From: Onchidella celtica
Lineage: Eukaryota > Mollusca > Gastropoda > Systellommatophora > Onchidiidae
Direction of reading: 5' to 3'
Assembly (NCBI GenBank): GCA_963931925.1
Contig: OZ007569.1
Span: 61,412,050 to 61,476,049 of the forward strand
Length of the DNA stretch: 64,000 nucleotides
Below are positions 48,489-61,354 of the stretch, one piece after another; positions within the stretch are counted from its first letter, which is position 1; each line of letters starts with the position of its first letter. Below the pieces are notes generated by a model, which saw nothing but the letters and a program-made list of their open reading frames with translations, did not search any database and was not told the origin of the DNA. A program made the position numbers and the translations under genes.

Positions 48489-49784
48489 GACTCCTCACGA
48501 AAATAAGTCTTTGCAAATGTTAAGAACACAGTACGTTGTCAAAGCTCTGTCTCTTGTCCATGACATAACTACGCAGAAGATCTATGAAAGAGTGCAATGG
48601 AGCGCTACAAGGTTATCATTGTTACTTTTTATAGTACTTTCACTTTCTCACCAAAGAAAACGAAGATGGGGAAAAACATGGCGTATTTGAAACCACTTGC
48701 GTGTTTTAAGCAATTCTTTTAAAGACTTTCTTGGTCTAAAGAACTGTCCTAAATCTGCCTATGAGAGGAAACACCATTCCAAACTAGATTCCTCCCACAT
48801 TTCTTTGCGATCAGGTTAAGGATTTCCTGGCATTTTCTAATACAACCTAAACGCTTTCCTTGCTCCTATAATTATCAATAGATATGTATTTCTATGGTTG
48901 AAATTTGCATCAATTTTTACCTTTTACTTTTAATGCAGTCCATGGTTCAGGACCACCGTGAACACCGTTTGGCAGAGGACAATGACATATATTATAAAGG
49001 AAGTAAATTAGAGTGAAAATTAAAGACATTAAAACGATTATACAGGTCTTTTCGGCCTGTCCTACAAGCAACTTAAACACAGTAGAGAGTGAGAGCAACA
49101 TGGTGTCAATCAGTTTCTTTCAGATTAATTTGTTCATTATTGTTAGAAATATGAAACACGGCCAGTGGAGACTACTTTCCATAGACATGGTCTGATTTTT
49201 CTGCCCTATAACTAATAGTTTATTTCAAAATATGTATACGAACAAACATAGACAATTAAATGGATGATAAATCAAGAACAGGGATGACATTACCTACGTA
49301 TGATAAGATTATTTATACTGGTCTGTACACACAAACACATATAATATTATTCATAACATCAAAAAGTAAACCAAGGGAAGTAAAAGTGTGAGGGGCAACT
49401 TTCATCTATCGGAAGATTTCTTTCACATTCTCAGAACTATCCAGGGCAAACCAGAGGGACATAGTTCAGTGCCCACGGCGTGACAACTTTTTGGCCTGGT
49501 TAAGAAAATTCCAACACAGAAAACCAGCAGAGGTGAAACGATAAAATCACGCCACACCTTTCTGACACCAGTTTTATTCATCTGGTAGTCACAAGACCAG
49601 GCCACGTGATAATAGTTTCTTTCAATCATTATAAATATGTTGTTGTTGTTGTTAAAATAGCCGGCTACAGTATTTTGTAAGCCGCAGTTGTACCCGGATG
49701 TCTTCAGTAATTAAAAAATAATCACAGCGCTCTATAGATAGACTTCTCGGGATAGACTAGAGCGGGAAGTATGGCCTAGTCACT
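48489..49784. other. non-coding, no gene seen
   Basis: Nothing recognised. It lies within the inferred span of gene 3. Confidence 0.4.
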
Positions 49785-50163
49785 GTGCACCACAGACTAA
49801 TAAAATATACAGACTGGATGATCCCACTGTGCGACGTCACAAAACAGCGAAAGGTCATGAACCATCCGCCACATTAGGTTTACGCTAACGACCGTCGCTT
49901 CAGCATAGCTACAATGTTGAATGACACCATTTTGACGCGCCTATTGAACGCGGAAGTTTGGTTCCGCACCAAGAAATTAATACATGTATAACCAATCTTG
50001 ACAAATAAAAAGAAATTTCTACTGCAGATAGAACTAGAATCGGAAATTCCCGAGCGGCGGCCATGTTGGTTATGCGGCCCCCGCTCGGGAAATTCCGTAA
50101 AAAACGACACAGCCCGAAGCTCGTGTTTCCAGTCTGTATATTTTATTAGTCTGTGCTGTGCAC
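49785..50163. mobile_element. inverted-repeat element with nested central hairpin
   Basis: Outer arms of about 35 bp match as GTGCACCACAGACTAATAAA (from 49785), running on to 49818, and its reverse complement at 50128-50163. A stretch of 28 bp (49791-49818) is perfect. Inside, CGGAAATTCCCGAGCGG (50041-50057) pairs perfectly with 50081-50097, and GCGGAA pairs with TTCCGC around 49950-49966. It has no coding capacity and no clear target duplication. Confidence 0.75.
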
Positions 50164-50536
50164 CCTATCGTACCTCGAGGGGAAACAAAAGAAAAGCAAG
50201 GTTTCGACAAAAAAAGTTTGAAAATGGTGCGCACTTGTTGGGTACTCGAGGGAACGGGAGTGTGGACCGGATATACTAAATATAGTTCTCTCATGACTTC
50301 CGGGTGCAACTACAACTACATTAATTAGCACTGTTCAAAGGGGCCTATGGCTTCAGCACGAACGATTTTGTTTTATTTGGGAGTAACATCTTATTCCATT
50401 ATAATTTAGCTTCAAGAGCATCGTCTTCTGTGAGCGCTATAGACGCAAAGAGCGTTTTGGACAACATTTTGCCCTCGGAACAAGAAGGAACACAGAAAGT
50501 CGTGACATCACTTCACATGGACATCCCCTTTCCTTA
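50164..50536. other. short non-coding gap between two elements
   Basis: Nothing recognised. Confidence 0.4.
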
Positions 50537-50834
50537 TAGACCCTTTTCATTTACCGTCCTCCATATCACGTGATTTGCAAACAAAATGGCGGCGTACCCC
50601 ACTTGTGGGGCGGAAGCGGTGGACAACAGTCGAACGATGCAATCCTCTTGTTGGGCACCCAACTGTACAAACCCGTTACGTGCCGGTTCTGGCATAAAAA
50701 TGCATATTTGCTTAGATTGTGCACATGTTCAGATGCCATCACTAAGGCAAGTGGAGATTTTTGCCGTACACGGTGCTTTTCGATGCCGTGCGGCTCTCCG
50801 CAAACAATCGCAACGCGGAAATGAAAAGGGTCTA
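50537..50834. mobile_element. MITE with TTA target duplication, carrying a THAP-like start
   Basis: The inverted ends are TAGACCCTTTTCATTT (50537-50552) and AAATGAAAAGGGTCTA (50819-50834), perfect over 16 bp. TTA flanks both sides. A 3-bp TTA duplication fits PIF/Harbinger. Inside, an ATG at 50637 reads MQSSCWAPNCTNPLRAGSG, with Cys5 and Cys10 as in a THAP domain, before the similarity fails. THAP domains belong to P and Kolobok transposases or host genes, so the family assignment conflicts with the target site. Confidence 0.7.
50637..50700 (+). pseudogene. THAP-like N-terminus inside the MITE
   Basis: MQSSCWAPNCTNPLRAGSGIK keeps the Met, Cys5, Cys10, basic and glycine pattern of THAP first exons. 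The expected FHRFP-type continuation is lost after about 21 residues. An AAAATGGCGGC motif lies 52 bases upstream of the ATG, the same layout as at 36065-36121. It is best read as a relic of a THAP first exon with its promoter. Confidence 0.5.
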
Positions 50835-51880
50835 TTAGCAAAGATACTAGAATTGATAAGATAAGACAGCTGGTGCTTTTGGCGTGCACAGATTTCGCAC
50901 TGCCACCTAGCGGCAAACGGGCGGAAGTCATGAAAAGTGCCGCATTTTACAAAGCCAAATAGTGGAAACATTGAATTTTGTTTACTGTTCGGCTATCGCT
51001 ATAGGCCTTGATTGACGTCACTTATTGTGGAATTATAACTTCAGCCGCTGTGGGGAAACTCTGGCTATTTTTTTATTTTCTTTATTAGTGGTGCGAAACA
51101 AACAGTGTTTCATCCTATCGTTTCTAGCATCTTTCCTATTAGTGTGGCATGTAATTAATTGTCGCTTACCCTCATTTTGTCTGCAATGGCGTAGCTCTAC
51201 GTGGCCACACGCATTACCACCATCTTTTAGTGGACAGAGAGGCGGCGCAGCGGAGTGTCTTCTTTTGTCTATTGTCTTATTCTTTGAAAACAATTTGATT
51301 GCAGGAAAAGTAATCGGGTTTCACTACTATGCCATAAGGTGCATAGGAAGGTCGTGCGAGGAAACAAAATTCAAAGAAACTGCCTTTACTGCATTGTTAT
51401 GAAGTTTAATAATCGATACATTGATTTTACACCCAAATAATCAACAGCTATTAAAAAAAATTGAAAGGAAATTCCCGGCTCCTTTCTTTTGGCGCCTCTT
51501 ACCTCTTATCCCTCCTATATTACTTAAGAGCAAAGTATCAGTCCCAGAGTTCATCGTGTTTGTATGCATTTTATGCAGAACAATACCTGGTAAATACAGG
51601 ATTACAGTTGCTATAGCAGTTGGTTGAGGACTGGGTGAATGATGAATGGCGGTAAACCTTCATCGAATGAGAAGAAACACCATTTTATGCAGGAGAGTTT
51701 CCAAGTTTAAATAAGTAGTGAAGGCCCAAATTAAGATTATGCGGTCAGAATAAATTCAGATAAACCAAAACGTTAAATGAAGACACTTTTCTGAGAGAAC
51801 TATCAAATTCTTGTTCCATGTGGGAAATCAAAGAACCATTTATCCACTTATGTATCTACATAAAAGTGAGTTGTAAAATT
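50835..51880. other. non-coding, no gene seen
   Basis: Nothing firmly recognised. Frames at 51025-51402 plus and 51033-51293 minus overlap each other and look fortuitous. Confidence 0.4.
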
Positions 51881-52235
51881 TGTTGGTCTAGGGACAAGGT
51901 GCTCGCCTTTCATGCCGAAGGTACCGGGTTCGATCCCCGGAGGATGCAGGCATGTTGGAATTTGGAGGGAAATTCATGTCCCTGATCCTATGGAGGATAG
52001 GATCTAGCATTTAATCTTCTCGGATAAGGACGAAAAAGTCGGATGGTCCGTGTGCATGTTGCGCACGTTAAAGATACACTGACAGTTGGAAATCGAGAAG
52101 AGCACGCTTAACAAGGCCGCTGTTCAGGCAAAAAAAATTTTTTTAACCCAAAACCATAAACAAGAAAAATAAAAGCAAGAAAAGCAAGGTGTTACTGCCA
52201 AGACCAGAGAACTTCCTCAAGTAAAACCAAAACCT
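51881..52235 (+). mobile_element. tRNA-derived SINE, copy C
   Basis: The head has an A box TGGTCTAGGGAC and an intact B box GGTTCGATCCC. The body and tail match copies A and B (CTCGGATAAGGACGAAAAA, GCACGTTAAAGATAC, GGCCGCTGTTCAGGC, AACTTCCTCAAG). It lacks the internal duplication of copy B. It is more diverged, and no target duplication was found. Confidence 0.85.
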
Positions 52236-53858
52236 AAACTAAGCTGAAAACTCCAGGCCAAACACAAGACCTAAATATGCGGTTTCCACGGAAATTTCTT
52301 CAATAATAATGTAGTTTCCAATGGTTATGGTTTTTATTATACTCGGCAAGGACAGTTTTTAAAGTTAAGACTTATTTTTTTCCATGCAGCGCTTTTATTT
52401 AACATTCATAGCTTTTTCTGACCGTGTTCTTGACGCGTACGACGTTCAAAACTGCATTTTCACTAAATAAACTGCCTAGTGCGCACCGCACATTGCGTGT
52501 ATGAGAACTGGACCGCTTTCCATGAATAAGAGTAAATGTGACTATACTTTACTGCAGTTTGAAAAATTACAATAGGCATCAAAAGAAACAAGCAGGATTC
52601 TGAATATGTGAAGTACATTCGTACTGTTTCTAATAATAATGAACATAACCCAGAGACAGGTTTATCCCAGGAAGGGCCGGGTAAAAAAGCTATTAATAGA
52701 GGTATTAAGCCGGGATACCTTTAGAATTACTTTTGGCGGTGGCATCATATACCAGATATATAATGAAAACATTAGCCAGCATGGTGCCAAATAATGCTGT
52801 CTTTAAAAACCGTGTTATAATATTCAAAAAGAATAAACTTTGGATAGAGACAATTTTAAGCTGTAGAATGAAACTGAAACGCTGAGATGGCTGTCCAGCT
52901 GAGCAACGGTGAATGCTATTGTTACCTGGCATACTAAAACAATGATTGAATACATTCTAAAAGGTTTACCACTGCTCTGATACTGTTCGTTCTGGCCTCT
53001 TGAATTTGTTCCTACGAATGATTGGCATTCGCCTGTCGACTCTTTGAAAATGATTCAGAACAGAAACACGCAACATGGCTCATAGCTCAGAAGTTGTAAA
53101 GACATTTGTGTACCGCATGAAAGAATGAGGAGATATTAACAAAGCCTTGTGATGTATGATAACCATCATGCACTGAGACACCTTTCTGAACTTGTTAAGA
53201 GGGATAATCCAGAACAGGAGAGAAAAGAATAAATTGTTTAAATGAAACAGTAAAAAGAACAGGGGGAGGCTGAACAGAAGGGGGAAAAAGGAATGTGGAC
53301 CAATCAAGGACGGGCGCGAAAATGTAGGAAACTAGTAAGATAACAATAGAGAAAAACGCTGTGTTATGCCAGACAATCAAACTGCTTACGATATTCTGCC
53401 GTTTTAGGGAAGGTCAAAATGTGGGGAAAAGAAACTGTTATGTGTGGCAAAGCAAAGCCCCGGTAAGAAATTACACGAAAAACGATACAACAAAACGCAA
53501 AGGAAAAGATCGTGTGCATGAAGAAGAACAATGTTTAGAAACATAAAACATTCGCGTTGCGTCCCATTTAATTCTACGTTCAATTTCCAGTGTGTAATGC
53601 CTACAGAAAGCCATTGGTCCTACAAAATTGCAGCCCAGAAAAATGGTGTATATTTCACTTCTTTCCAACAATTTTATTTTTAAAAAGTGAAATTGGCCTA
53701 GGTTGGTGTACCGGTATTATTCGGTCTTTTTCGGTAACAGGACAGTATTGTCCAATTACGAGTCAGAACAACAGTGTCTATCAAGTCACCAATCGCCAGG
53801 ATTAATTACTGAAAATGTTCTGGTTGAAATCCCCCAGTGAAACACATAAACAACTTAC
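52236..53858. other. probable intron of gene 3
   Basis: No exon or element is recognised. The stretch ends in the minus-strand donor at 53858. Confidence 0.4.
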
Positions 53859-53979
53859 CTTGTTATCAGATTGTCCGCGGAGAAAGCTTGAATCTCTGTG
53901 GTCTGGCCAGGCTTAGCTGTGTAACTGAGGGTCTTTCTTCAAACTACAGCCTATTATTACAAGGGTTTGTTGGATTCAT
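53859..53979 (-). other. gene 3: possible 5' UTR exon with a small upstream ORF
   Basis: On the minus strand a strong acceptor (CACCTCTTTTCTTCTTCAG) precedes 121 bp ending in AACAAG with a GTAAGTTG donor. All three frames are closed or short. The first ATG, at the very first base, opens MNPTNPCNNRL and then stops. Both sites are close to consensus on the strand and side where gene 3's leader would lie. Linkage to gene 3 is inference. Confidence 0.45.
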
Positions 53980-55226
53980 CTGAAGAAGAAAAGAGGTGAA
54001 AAGAATAATGATGTCTTTATGTTTTCCGTGAACAGCGGAGAGGCCTGTTCAGATTGGTTCAAAACATGCCTGTAGAGTGGCATGTAGAGCTGGTTTGGGG
54101 GGGGGGGGGCAGATTAGGGTGGGATTCTTTCACTCTGATCTTAGAACTGAATTCTGTTTCCTGTTTTGTTTTGTTTTTTTCAGTATCAGCTACAGAATTA
54201 TCTATATTTTTTTTCTCTCTCTTTGTCTGTCTGTCTATCTGTATTCAGACAGACAGGCAGACAATACAGAACGTGAGTGGAATATGGAGACGGGATGAGA
54301 GAGATGGAAACAGCCATTATACGGATTTTTTTAGAGATAATGTATGGAGCACACAAAATTTTGTGAGACTAAAAGGAGCTTTCGATTACATATAATCTAT
54401 TTCTAATCAGTCTTAAACACTAACAATTACGTATCAGTGACAATAAATTCCGCTTTTATCAAGAATATAATGATCCAGAGACACAGAGGCAGATCCACAT
54501 TATACAATGCACCTATTTCCCTGAACATTTATACCAATTCTCCAAAATCACAGTGAATTATATGGTAACTTTTACAGCAGACACAGCACGAACACCATTT
54601 TGCAGGCAATACGAATACCTTTCATTTATGTTCACGTCAAAACTGGTGTAAGTCGCTTCCAGATCAGATTAGCACTCAACATATTTATTACACTGAGGCC
54701 ATCACTTCGCTTAGAGCTACTGAAATATGTATCCTCTGAAATTTTCTCATGCCTGTCACTCCAGACAAAGTTAGCAAATCCTGCACTTTACTTCACTAGT
54801 TTTATAATAAATAGCATCAGCATTCCGTTTCTATGGCAAACGCTGTTCTTTCTCACGGGAGCTTGGAAGGTACAAAAACCTAAAACTTCCTTATACGAAT
54901 CCGGGTACAAGTCACTCAGGTGAAGCTATGATGTTATTAAAATAAGCTTAAAATAATTTCCATGGTACAGTATTCACTTGTTTTTTTCTGTTTTGTCGCT
55001 TTCAATGACTACAGAGTATCTCAAAATACGCTGTTTTAGAACACACATATCATAACAATACAAAGCAAACCAGAGGTTCTATGATTCAGCTTAATGTTTT
55101 TCTTTCTTCACGTAAAATGTTGATGTACGTTTTATCTACTATGGTATTTCCCATGCGAATACACTTTCCCCTGCAGAAATAGGGGGAGTTTAACGTATTG
55201 TTGGCCTAGCTTATTATGTAAACACT
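53980..55226. other. non-coding, no gene seen
   Basis: Contains a G-run near 54097-54108 and a CTGT/CAGA mini-hairpin at about 54225-54262. An open frame at 54600-54923 (plus) has AG and CAG/GTGAAG sites near its ends but no protein-like features. Confidence 0.4.
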
Positions 55227-55897
55227 GAAGATGGCTGAAGTGACTACACTCCTCGTGGAGATAAATTAACTACGTTTCTTCGAGATAACTTCACTCCATG
55301 GTAAACACGTCTTTTTAAATTTTGGCTTGGCTCTCTAAACCATTTTTTCTCTACTGAAAAAATAAATTCCTCATTTAAATTGGAAGAGGATACAAGGAGA
55401 TTGCTTCATCACCTTATATTAAACTTATGAACAGTTTAGTTGCGTGTACACTGAGAGTTTTACCAACACGAGAGAATGAACGCAAGACGTCATCAACGTA
55501 ATTAAATTACGTCATCATTTTGGGCCTATGCAACACCAAAAGTGTTTCAGTGTCAAATCGAGATTTCCCCCATTTCTCCTTAATCATGCGTTTGTTATTA
55601 ATGGGCATTCCCCATATAATCTGATCAAACTTCGTAGTTACTCCTCACTCGCATCTGTTGGTAAAACTCCTAGACCTAGTATTCACGCAACATACCGATT
55701 TTAATATAAGGTATGATGCAATTTCCGTGCATATTCTTGCAATTTAAATGACAAAATGTCTTTTCGTTAAGACCAAATGGTTTTACGGAGCCATTCTAAA
55801 ATTTAGATACAAGTTTTCACCAAGGGGCGACGTTATCTTGAGAGGACGTTGTACATGTACATCTGTGCGGGGACTGTAGTCACTTCAGCCAGTCTTA
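55227..55897. mobile_element. fold-back element, 0.67 kb
   Basis: The left arm (about 55227-55487) and right arm (about 55665-55897) are inverted copies. Landmarks pair in order from outside to inside: TGGCTGAAGTGACTACA, GATAAC.TC, ATTTAAATTG, ACCTTATATTAAA, GTTGCGTG and GAGTTTTACCAACA. The arms carry indels and are moderately diverged, so the element is old. The centre holds a palindromic ACGTAATTAAATTACGT. No coding capacity and no clear target duplication. Confidence 0.8.
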
Positions 55898-58599
55898 GCG
55901 CGAAGGAATTCACCAGTGCTGAAGAGTCATTTTATAAAATAATTTATTAAAATCATGTCTAACAACAGAGGGTCGGGTGCACCTGCCCTAGGATTAGCAA
56001 GATTGTGTTGCGCATGCATTATGTTAGTTCGTGGAAATCTGATCACAAAGTAAATTAAAGCAGAGCTGTAGAAAGCATAGCCTGTCTTATTCTTTCAGTA
56101 TAATACACGCATTCTTTTGTTCAGCATTCATGGCCGGGGATGGTAAACATTGCCACAAAATGGATATTTTGTAGTCGTGGTTATGTTTGCTGTCTATCTG
56201 AGGTAAAGGTCAGGGCAGCCGAAGACACGACTGGGATGGTCGCAGATGCTGTGATCGTGAGAATGGTGTGTAGTGGTGGGTTCTAACCAGAGGTATCACT
56301 GGTTGTATCTTTATTGCCAGTCTATAAGGTAATCGCCGTTGGAAACTTTATGAAGGGCAGAGGTCGCTGTTGCCAAAGCAATGAGTGAACACTTGAGGAA
56401 TTGTCAGTGTAGTGGACAAAGTCGATGGTACAGAAAAGGTGTTGTAAAGAAAGTGATGGTTGTGTTTTGTGAAAGTGCTGGAAGTCGTAGTTGCGATTAT
56501 ATCATTTGCCGTTGTTGCACTTGGAACAGTTGGGATGGTAAATCCACTGCAAATAGCAGTAATATTGGTCGCTATAGTAAATGCCCTGCAAATAACAGAC
56601 ACATTTCGAGAGAGTATTGCGACATGGATTTGCTACAGCAGCAACAAAAGTACATGGTATATTGTTGTTGCTGCTGTTGAGAGGATTGATGACTACGGGG
56701 ATAATATCGTATTGTAATCACAGTCTTTCGCCAGAAATAGTAAGAAAAACACCAAATGCAAAGAGTCTGTCTGAACCCCCGACTTTGATCCTATTGTAAT
56801 CGCGCCCCCTTCCTATTATACCTAATCCCAAAGTCGTCCCAGTGTCCAACAAAAGATGAACTTTTGACTTGATAAAGTGGGTCAGTTCAGGGCAGCTTCA
56901 CCCATCCAAGTTTTCTTTACGTGGATTCCTGAACTGATGAATCATCCCCCCCCCCCCTGTTCCTACAAACTGAGGAATTAAACGTAACTTAACGACCTCT
57001 TTTCAGACAGACTACCAAAGCAGATTAATAAGTTCTCTGACACCCTCTGGGAACACACTACAATGCTGACATTCATGAGACTAACTGAATCAAATCCCAG
57101 GTTCGTTGTCCTCAGAGGAGACAGTTTTAAAAACTTGGTTTGAACATTATTAATTCTCAACAAAAAAAAAAAGTGCCCACAGCTAACCATGCAGTTCGAA
57201 ATTTTACCACAGAGATTCTTTCAAATGAGCATTTCTCCATGTCTCTTCTCTTTTGCGAATGTATTAAATCACGTCTTCTGAATCGCTGGTTACCCAGTCT
57301 CAAAGTTTGTTTGTTTTTCCCTATGGTCGTTAATGAGCATGTGTTTGCGCCAGTGGTTGTGCAGTAAACATAAACACAAACAGTTTAGACAAACAAACAA
57401 ACAAAATTATTTAACAATTAGCGATATTAATTATCCCTAAAAAGAAATATGTCAGCTCGCCGTCTTAAAGGCAAACTAACATTTCCGACTGGTTTTCAAC
57501 TGGCCTCATTAAATATTTCAGCACCTTGGTTACTGGTCATAGAAACATTTTTACCATAATTATAAACTGAGACAGAATGCCCCTCTTCACCAGCTGTTGA
57601 GAAAGAGAATTCCTTTATGGGCCTTTCAAGCTAAACATGAAAAAGAAGAATAGAAATGGGGAAAAGATGAAGACTGGGCTATGAGTGCAATGTTTCTCAA
57701 TAGATGCATTCCGTTCAAATCCATGCCTTACTAGTCAAAGACATTCTCCTCTCCATTGATGAGTCCATCTTCTTTCCGGTTTTCTCTGCGCAAATTCTGT
57801 TCTACATGGCCTCGACAGGTTGATGACAATCAACTGTGACAAAAATTCAGATATGCACATCACTTAACTTTTTTCTAAAGTCATAGGTTAATGATGCTTT
57901 ACCAGTATCATTGAAAAGAGTTACACCTTACGACAGTGTTTCCACTGCACTCTGATTTAAAACGAACGCATATGCACAATAACTGAGCCCTTCTTTACTT
58001 ACTACCTTCTCCTATTTCATCTCTAACTACTTTTTCCTGCTCTTCGTGTTTTCCAGCCTCTTCCTTCTAATGTGCGTCTTTTTATTTCTCATTCCGTCTA
58101 CCACCGAAGCAATCGAGTGAGATCCCACAGATTTAGCACAGCTAAGATTGAAGAGAAATTCTGGATTGCAGTTAATTCCCACTTGTGAAATGTAGGGAAG
58201 CTCTAATTACCAAACACAATAGTACCCACATAGATCGTGACCGTTATCGTGCCGACGCGCCGTTATATCCAAACTCAAATTCAAAAGGGCAAAACACCCC
58301 GCAAGCAGCTCTTTCTTGTCCTCAAAGGTAAAGGGCCCCTCAAATTTGAAGTAATTAGTGCTATGATTCGCAAAATTAGTAAATTATTACAAAATTCTTC
58401 ATTGGACATCAAGAAATGTAACTATTTTTATTCATTTTTTTTTGTTTTGTTTACTTCGTTAAGCCCATTTGGGAAATTTGCCTTAGTGTCATTGCAGCCC
58501 AGTTACAACTGTAGCTGGCACGCCGTCACCGCAGTGCAGCGCCGATCGGCGTTTTTATTTATTTTTTTTGACGAGGGGGGGGGGGGGGGGGGTAGGGAT
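55898..58599. other. intergenic, no gene seen
   Basis: Overlapping frames at 56348-56717 on both strands come from a partly repetitive stretch (a CACTGCAAATAGCAGTAATA-like unit repeats at about 56545 and 56587). Nothing else is recognised. Confidence 0.5.
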
Positions 58600-58957
58600 A
58601 ATGTTTTGTTAATTTTGCTCGGACAGCGGCCTGTTCGGGCCTATTCTTCTTGATTTCCAGCTGCCAAGGTGCCTTTAATGTGCGCAACGTGCACATGGGC
58701 CCTCCGAGTTTTTCGTCCTAATCCGAGAAGACTAGGTGCTAGATCCTACCTACCATAGGATCAGGGACAGGAACATGTGACAAAAATTCCAACATTCCAA
58801 CATGCCTGTACTGACCGGGATTCGAACCCGCACGGACAGTAACATATGAGAAAAATCCCGAACTTCGAACATTCCTGCACCGACCAGGATTCGAACCGGG
58901 TACTTTCGGCATGAGAGGCGAGCATGCTAGCACCTTGCCTCTAGACCAACGTGTCCC
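58600..58957 (-). mobile_element. tRNA-derived SINE, copy D, with doubled B box
   Basis: Read on the minus strand, the head starts GGACACGTTGGTCTAGAGGC. The B box GGTTCGAATCC occurs twice, about 66 bases apart, through a tandem duplication covering the B box and the following CAGGMATGTT stretch. The body contains CTCGGATTAGGACGAAAAA, GTGCACGTTGCGCAC and GGCAGCTGGAAATC. The poly-G/C tail tract at 58576-58593 lies just beyond. Confidence 0.85.
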
Positions 58958-59640
58958 AGCTGACATGACCCACTTTTGAGAAATTGACGCCAGTAAGAAA
59001 GTGTGTTATAATAATAAATGTTAACTTTCCAAGGAAAAACACTTGAACAAATGAGAAACACTGATTGAAACACATTTCCCATCACCCGTGGAGACCAGGG
59101 GTCATGCAGACCAAGTTTTATGTTTGCAGTCATAGAAAAACTGACTTTCTTTGCAATGAATAGATTTAAATTTGCTCTATTTACCGGCTGTCTCTCGCTC
59201 CAGGGAATCTTTTCATACTGTCTTCGGTTCACCCCCCCCCCCCAGCCCCCTCCCCATCTCTCTCTCTCCCTATTTGGCTGACATTTTGAAGGGGGAAAAC
59301 TGCGCTAAAATATTCAAGTCATTGAAAACCACCCAAACATGAAAAATCAAACCGTCTATTAATATTATTTATTGAGATTCTTACAAAGAAATCAAAAGAA
59401 GAAAATAAGGGTTCATTGATCAGTGTTGTATAGAAATGCACTTTGATGTTTAAGAATATACTTGATGTTTTTTGTACAAGTAGTCTTCGTTTGTCCAATA
59501 GCCTGGTTATAGCTTTTCATGGCTTACACCTAACAGAATGTTCTTTGGGACAGTTCAGAAGCAATACAAATGCTAGCAGTCATAGAAATTGTGATTTATG
59601 TGTATATCAATATGTGGAAAGAGAAAAAAAACCTTTTTGA
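58958..59640. other. intergenic, no gene seen
   Basis: Nothing recognised apart from a C-rich patch near 59230-59270. Confidence 0.5.
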
Positions 59641-59649
59641 CATGGTTAC

Positions 59650-59992
59650 ATGCGCACGCACATACATACACATACGCGCGAGTGCACATACACACAGATG
59701 GATAGACAGACACACGAAATGGCAGACACACAGACAGAGATAGCAGACATAGACACATAGACAGACAGACAGACACTCGGACAGAGACAGCAGACACAGA
59801 CATATGGACAGACACAGACCCATAGACAAACAGACACGCGGACAGAGACACAGATATATAGACAGACAGACAGACACACGGACAGAGACAGCAGACATAG
59901 ACACATAGACAGACACAGATACACGGACAGAGACAGCAGACATAGACACATTGATACACAGACAGGGACACTGGACACACACAGACACACAC
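59650..59992. repeat. CAGA-rich degenerate minisatellite
   Basis: Irregular repeats of ACAGACACACGGACAGAGAC and GCAGACATAGACACATAGAC adjoin the GATA array. Minus-strand Cys/Val/Ser-rich frames are artefacts. Confidence 0.85.
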
Positions 59993-60187
<195 letters not shown>

Positions 60188-60249
60188 TCAGCATATCATA
60201 TACCAGCCAAGTATTTCAAAATTCTACGGCCAGTACATTATGAGTACGA

Positions 60250-60480
60250 TATTTTTATTTTTATTTATTTTTTTATAATCACTCCAGTTATCATTCGCTG
60301 TCATGACATTGTCATGTCGCAACAGACTAGACTCTAGCACAAGACGCGTGCCAGACACAGTGAAGGTTATCATGAGAGACGTTTTGTGGGGCAGCCAGAT
60401 AACAGGTGTCTCGGATTACTACATGCACTCGGTCGGTTATCGCACTGTATTATGTAATACCCGGCAGAGAGAAAATCAGG
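60250..60480 (+). other. possible exon ending in a strong donor
   Basis: The sequence AAAATCAG is followed by GTAAGA at 60481, a near-consensus 5' splice site. The frame MRDVLWGSQITGVSDYYMHS (ATG near 60373) is open into the donor. There is no recognised homology. It may be a 5' exon for the coding start at 61355; this is tentative. Confidence 0.25.
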
Positions 60481-60778
60481 TAAGAAAAGTCCCCTTTGCC
60501 TTGGGAGATAAGGCAGGGTATTGTGCGTAATTGCTGTATGCATGAAATAAGAGTAAGAAAGTGAGGCGCGAACAACAGGTCCTTTACATTTATTTACCCA
60601 CATTTAAGTATCCATTCACTGGTTAGAATGGTGGATTTTGCAAATCGTGCAGAGAAGTCAAACGAGTTAGTTATTCGACTGTGGAATTCCGGCAACCCAA
60701 GTCACTGGAAATAGATGAAACTTGAAAATGACAGCTGCTTCGTTATTCTGACTCCCCAGTAAATGTTAGCGATATTTA

Positions 60779-60973
<195 letters not shown>

Positions 60974-61354
60974 TATATACTCTTCAACCTTTAAAACTTA
61001 TCCATCTATCCATCAGTCTTCAACTAATTAACTGTTTGATTTGGGGAGGGGGGAGTGGAGAGAGAGAACGAAGGAGAGAGAGAGTGTGTTATTTGAATGT
61101 CTGTAATATCTGTCTACCTACTCCTTGGATCTTGTTGCTTTTATGGGATCTGTCTGTCTATCCGTCTGAACCTGTTTCTATTCATATTCTGTTAAAACTT
61201 TTCTGTACAATCAACACAAAGCATGTCAAAATGGCACTGTGCCATAATTATTCAGGACATACGCTTCAGTTAATGGTAAATTAAACCGGCAGTGAAAGGA
61301 AATTATTCACGGCTATGTCACTCCACTTTTGCACAAAATAGACGTAATAATGCA

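Noticed and set aside
54600-54923. 107-codon plus-strand frame with nearby AG and CAG/GTGAAG
   Set aside because: No protein-like composition or motif; the acceptor lacks a clear pyrimidine tract.
56348-56717. Overlapping frames on both strands
   Set aside because: Both strands are open because of a locally repetitive, stop-poor sequence; no motif was found.
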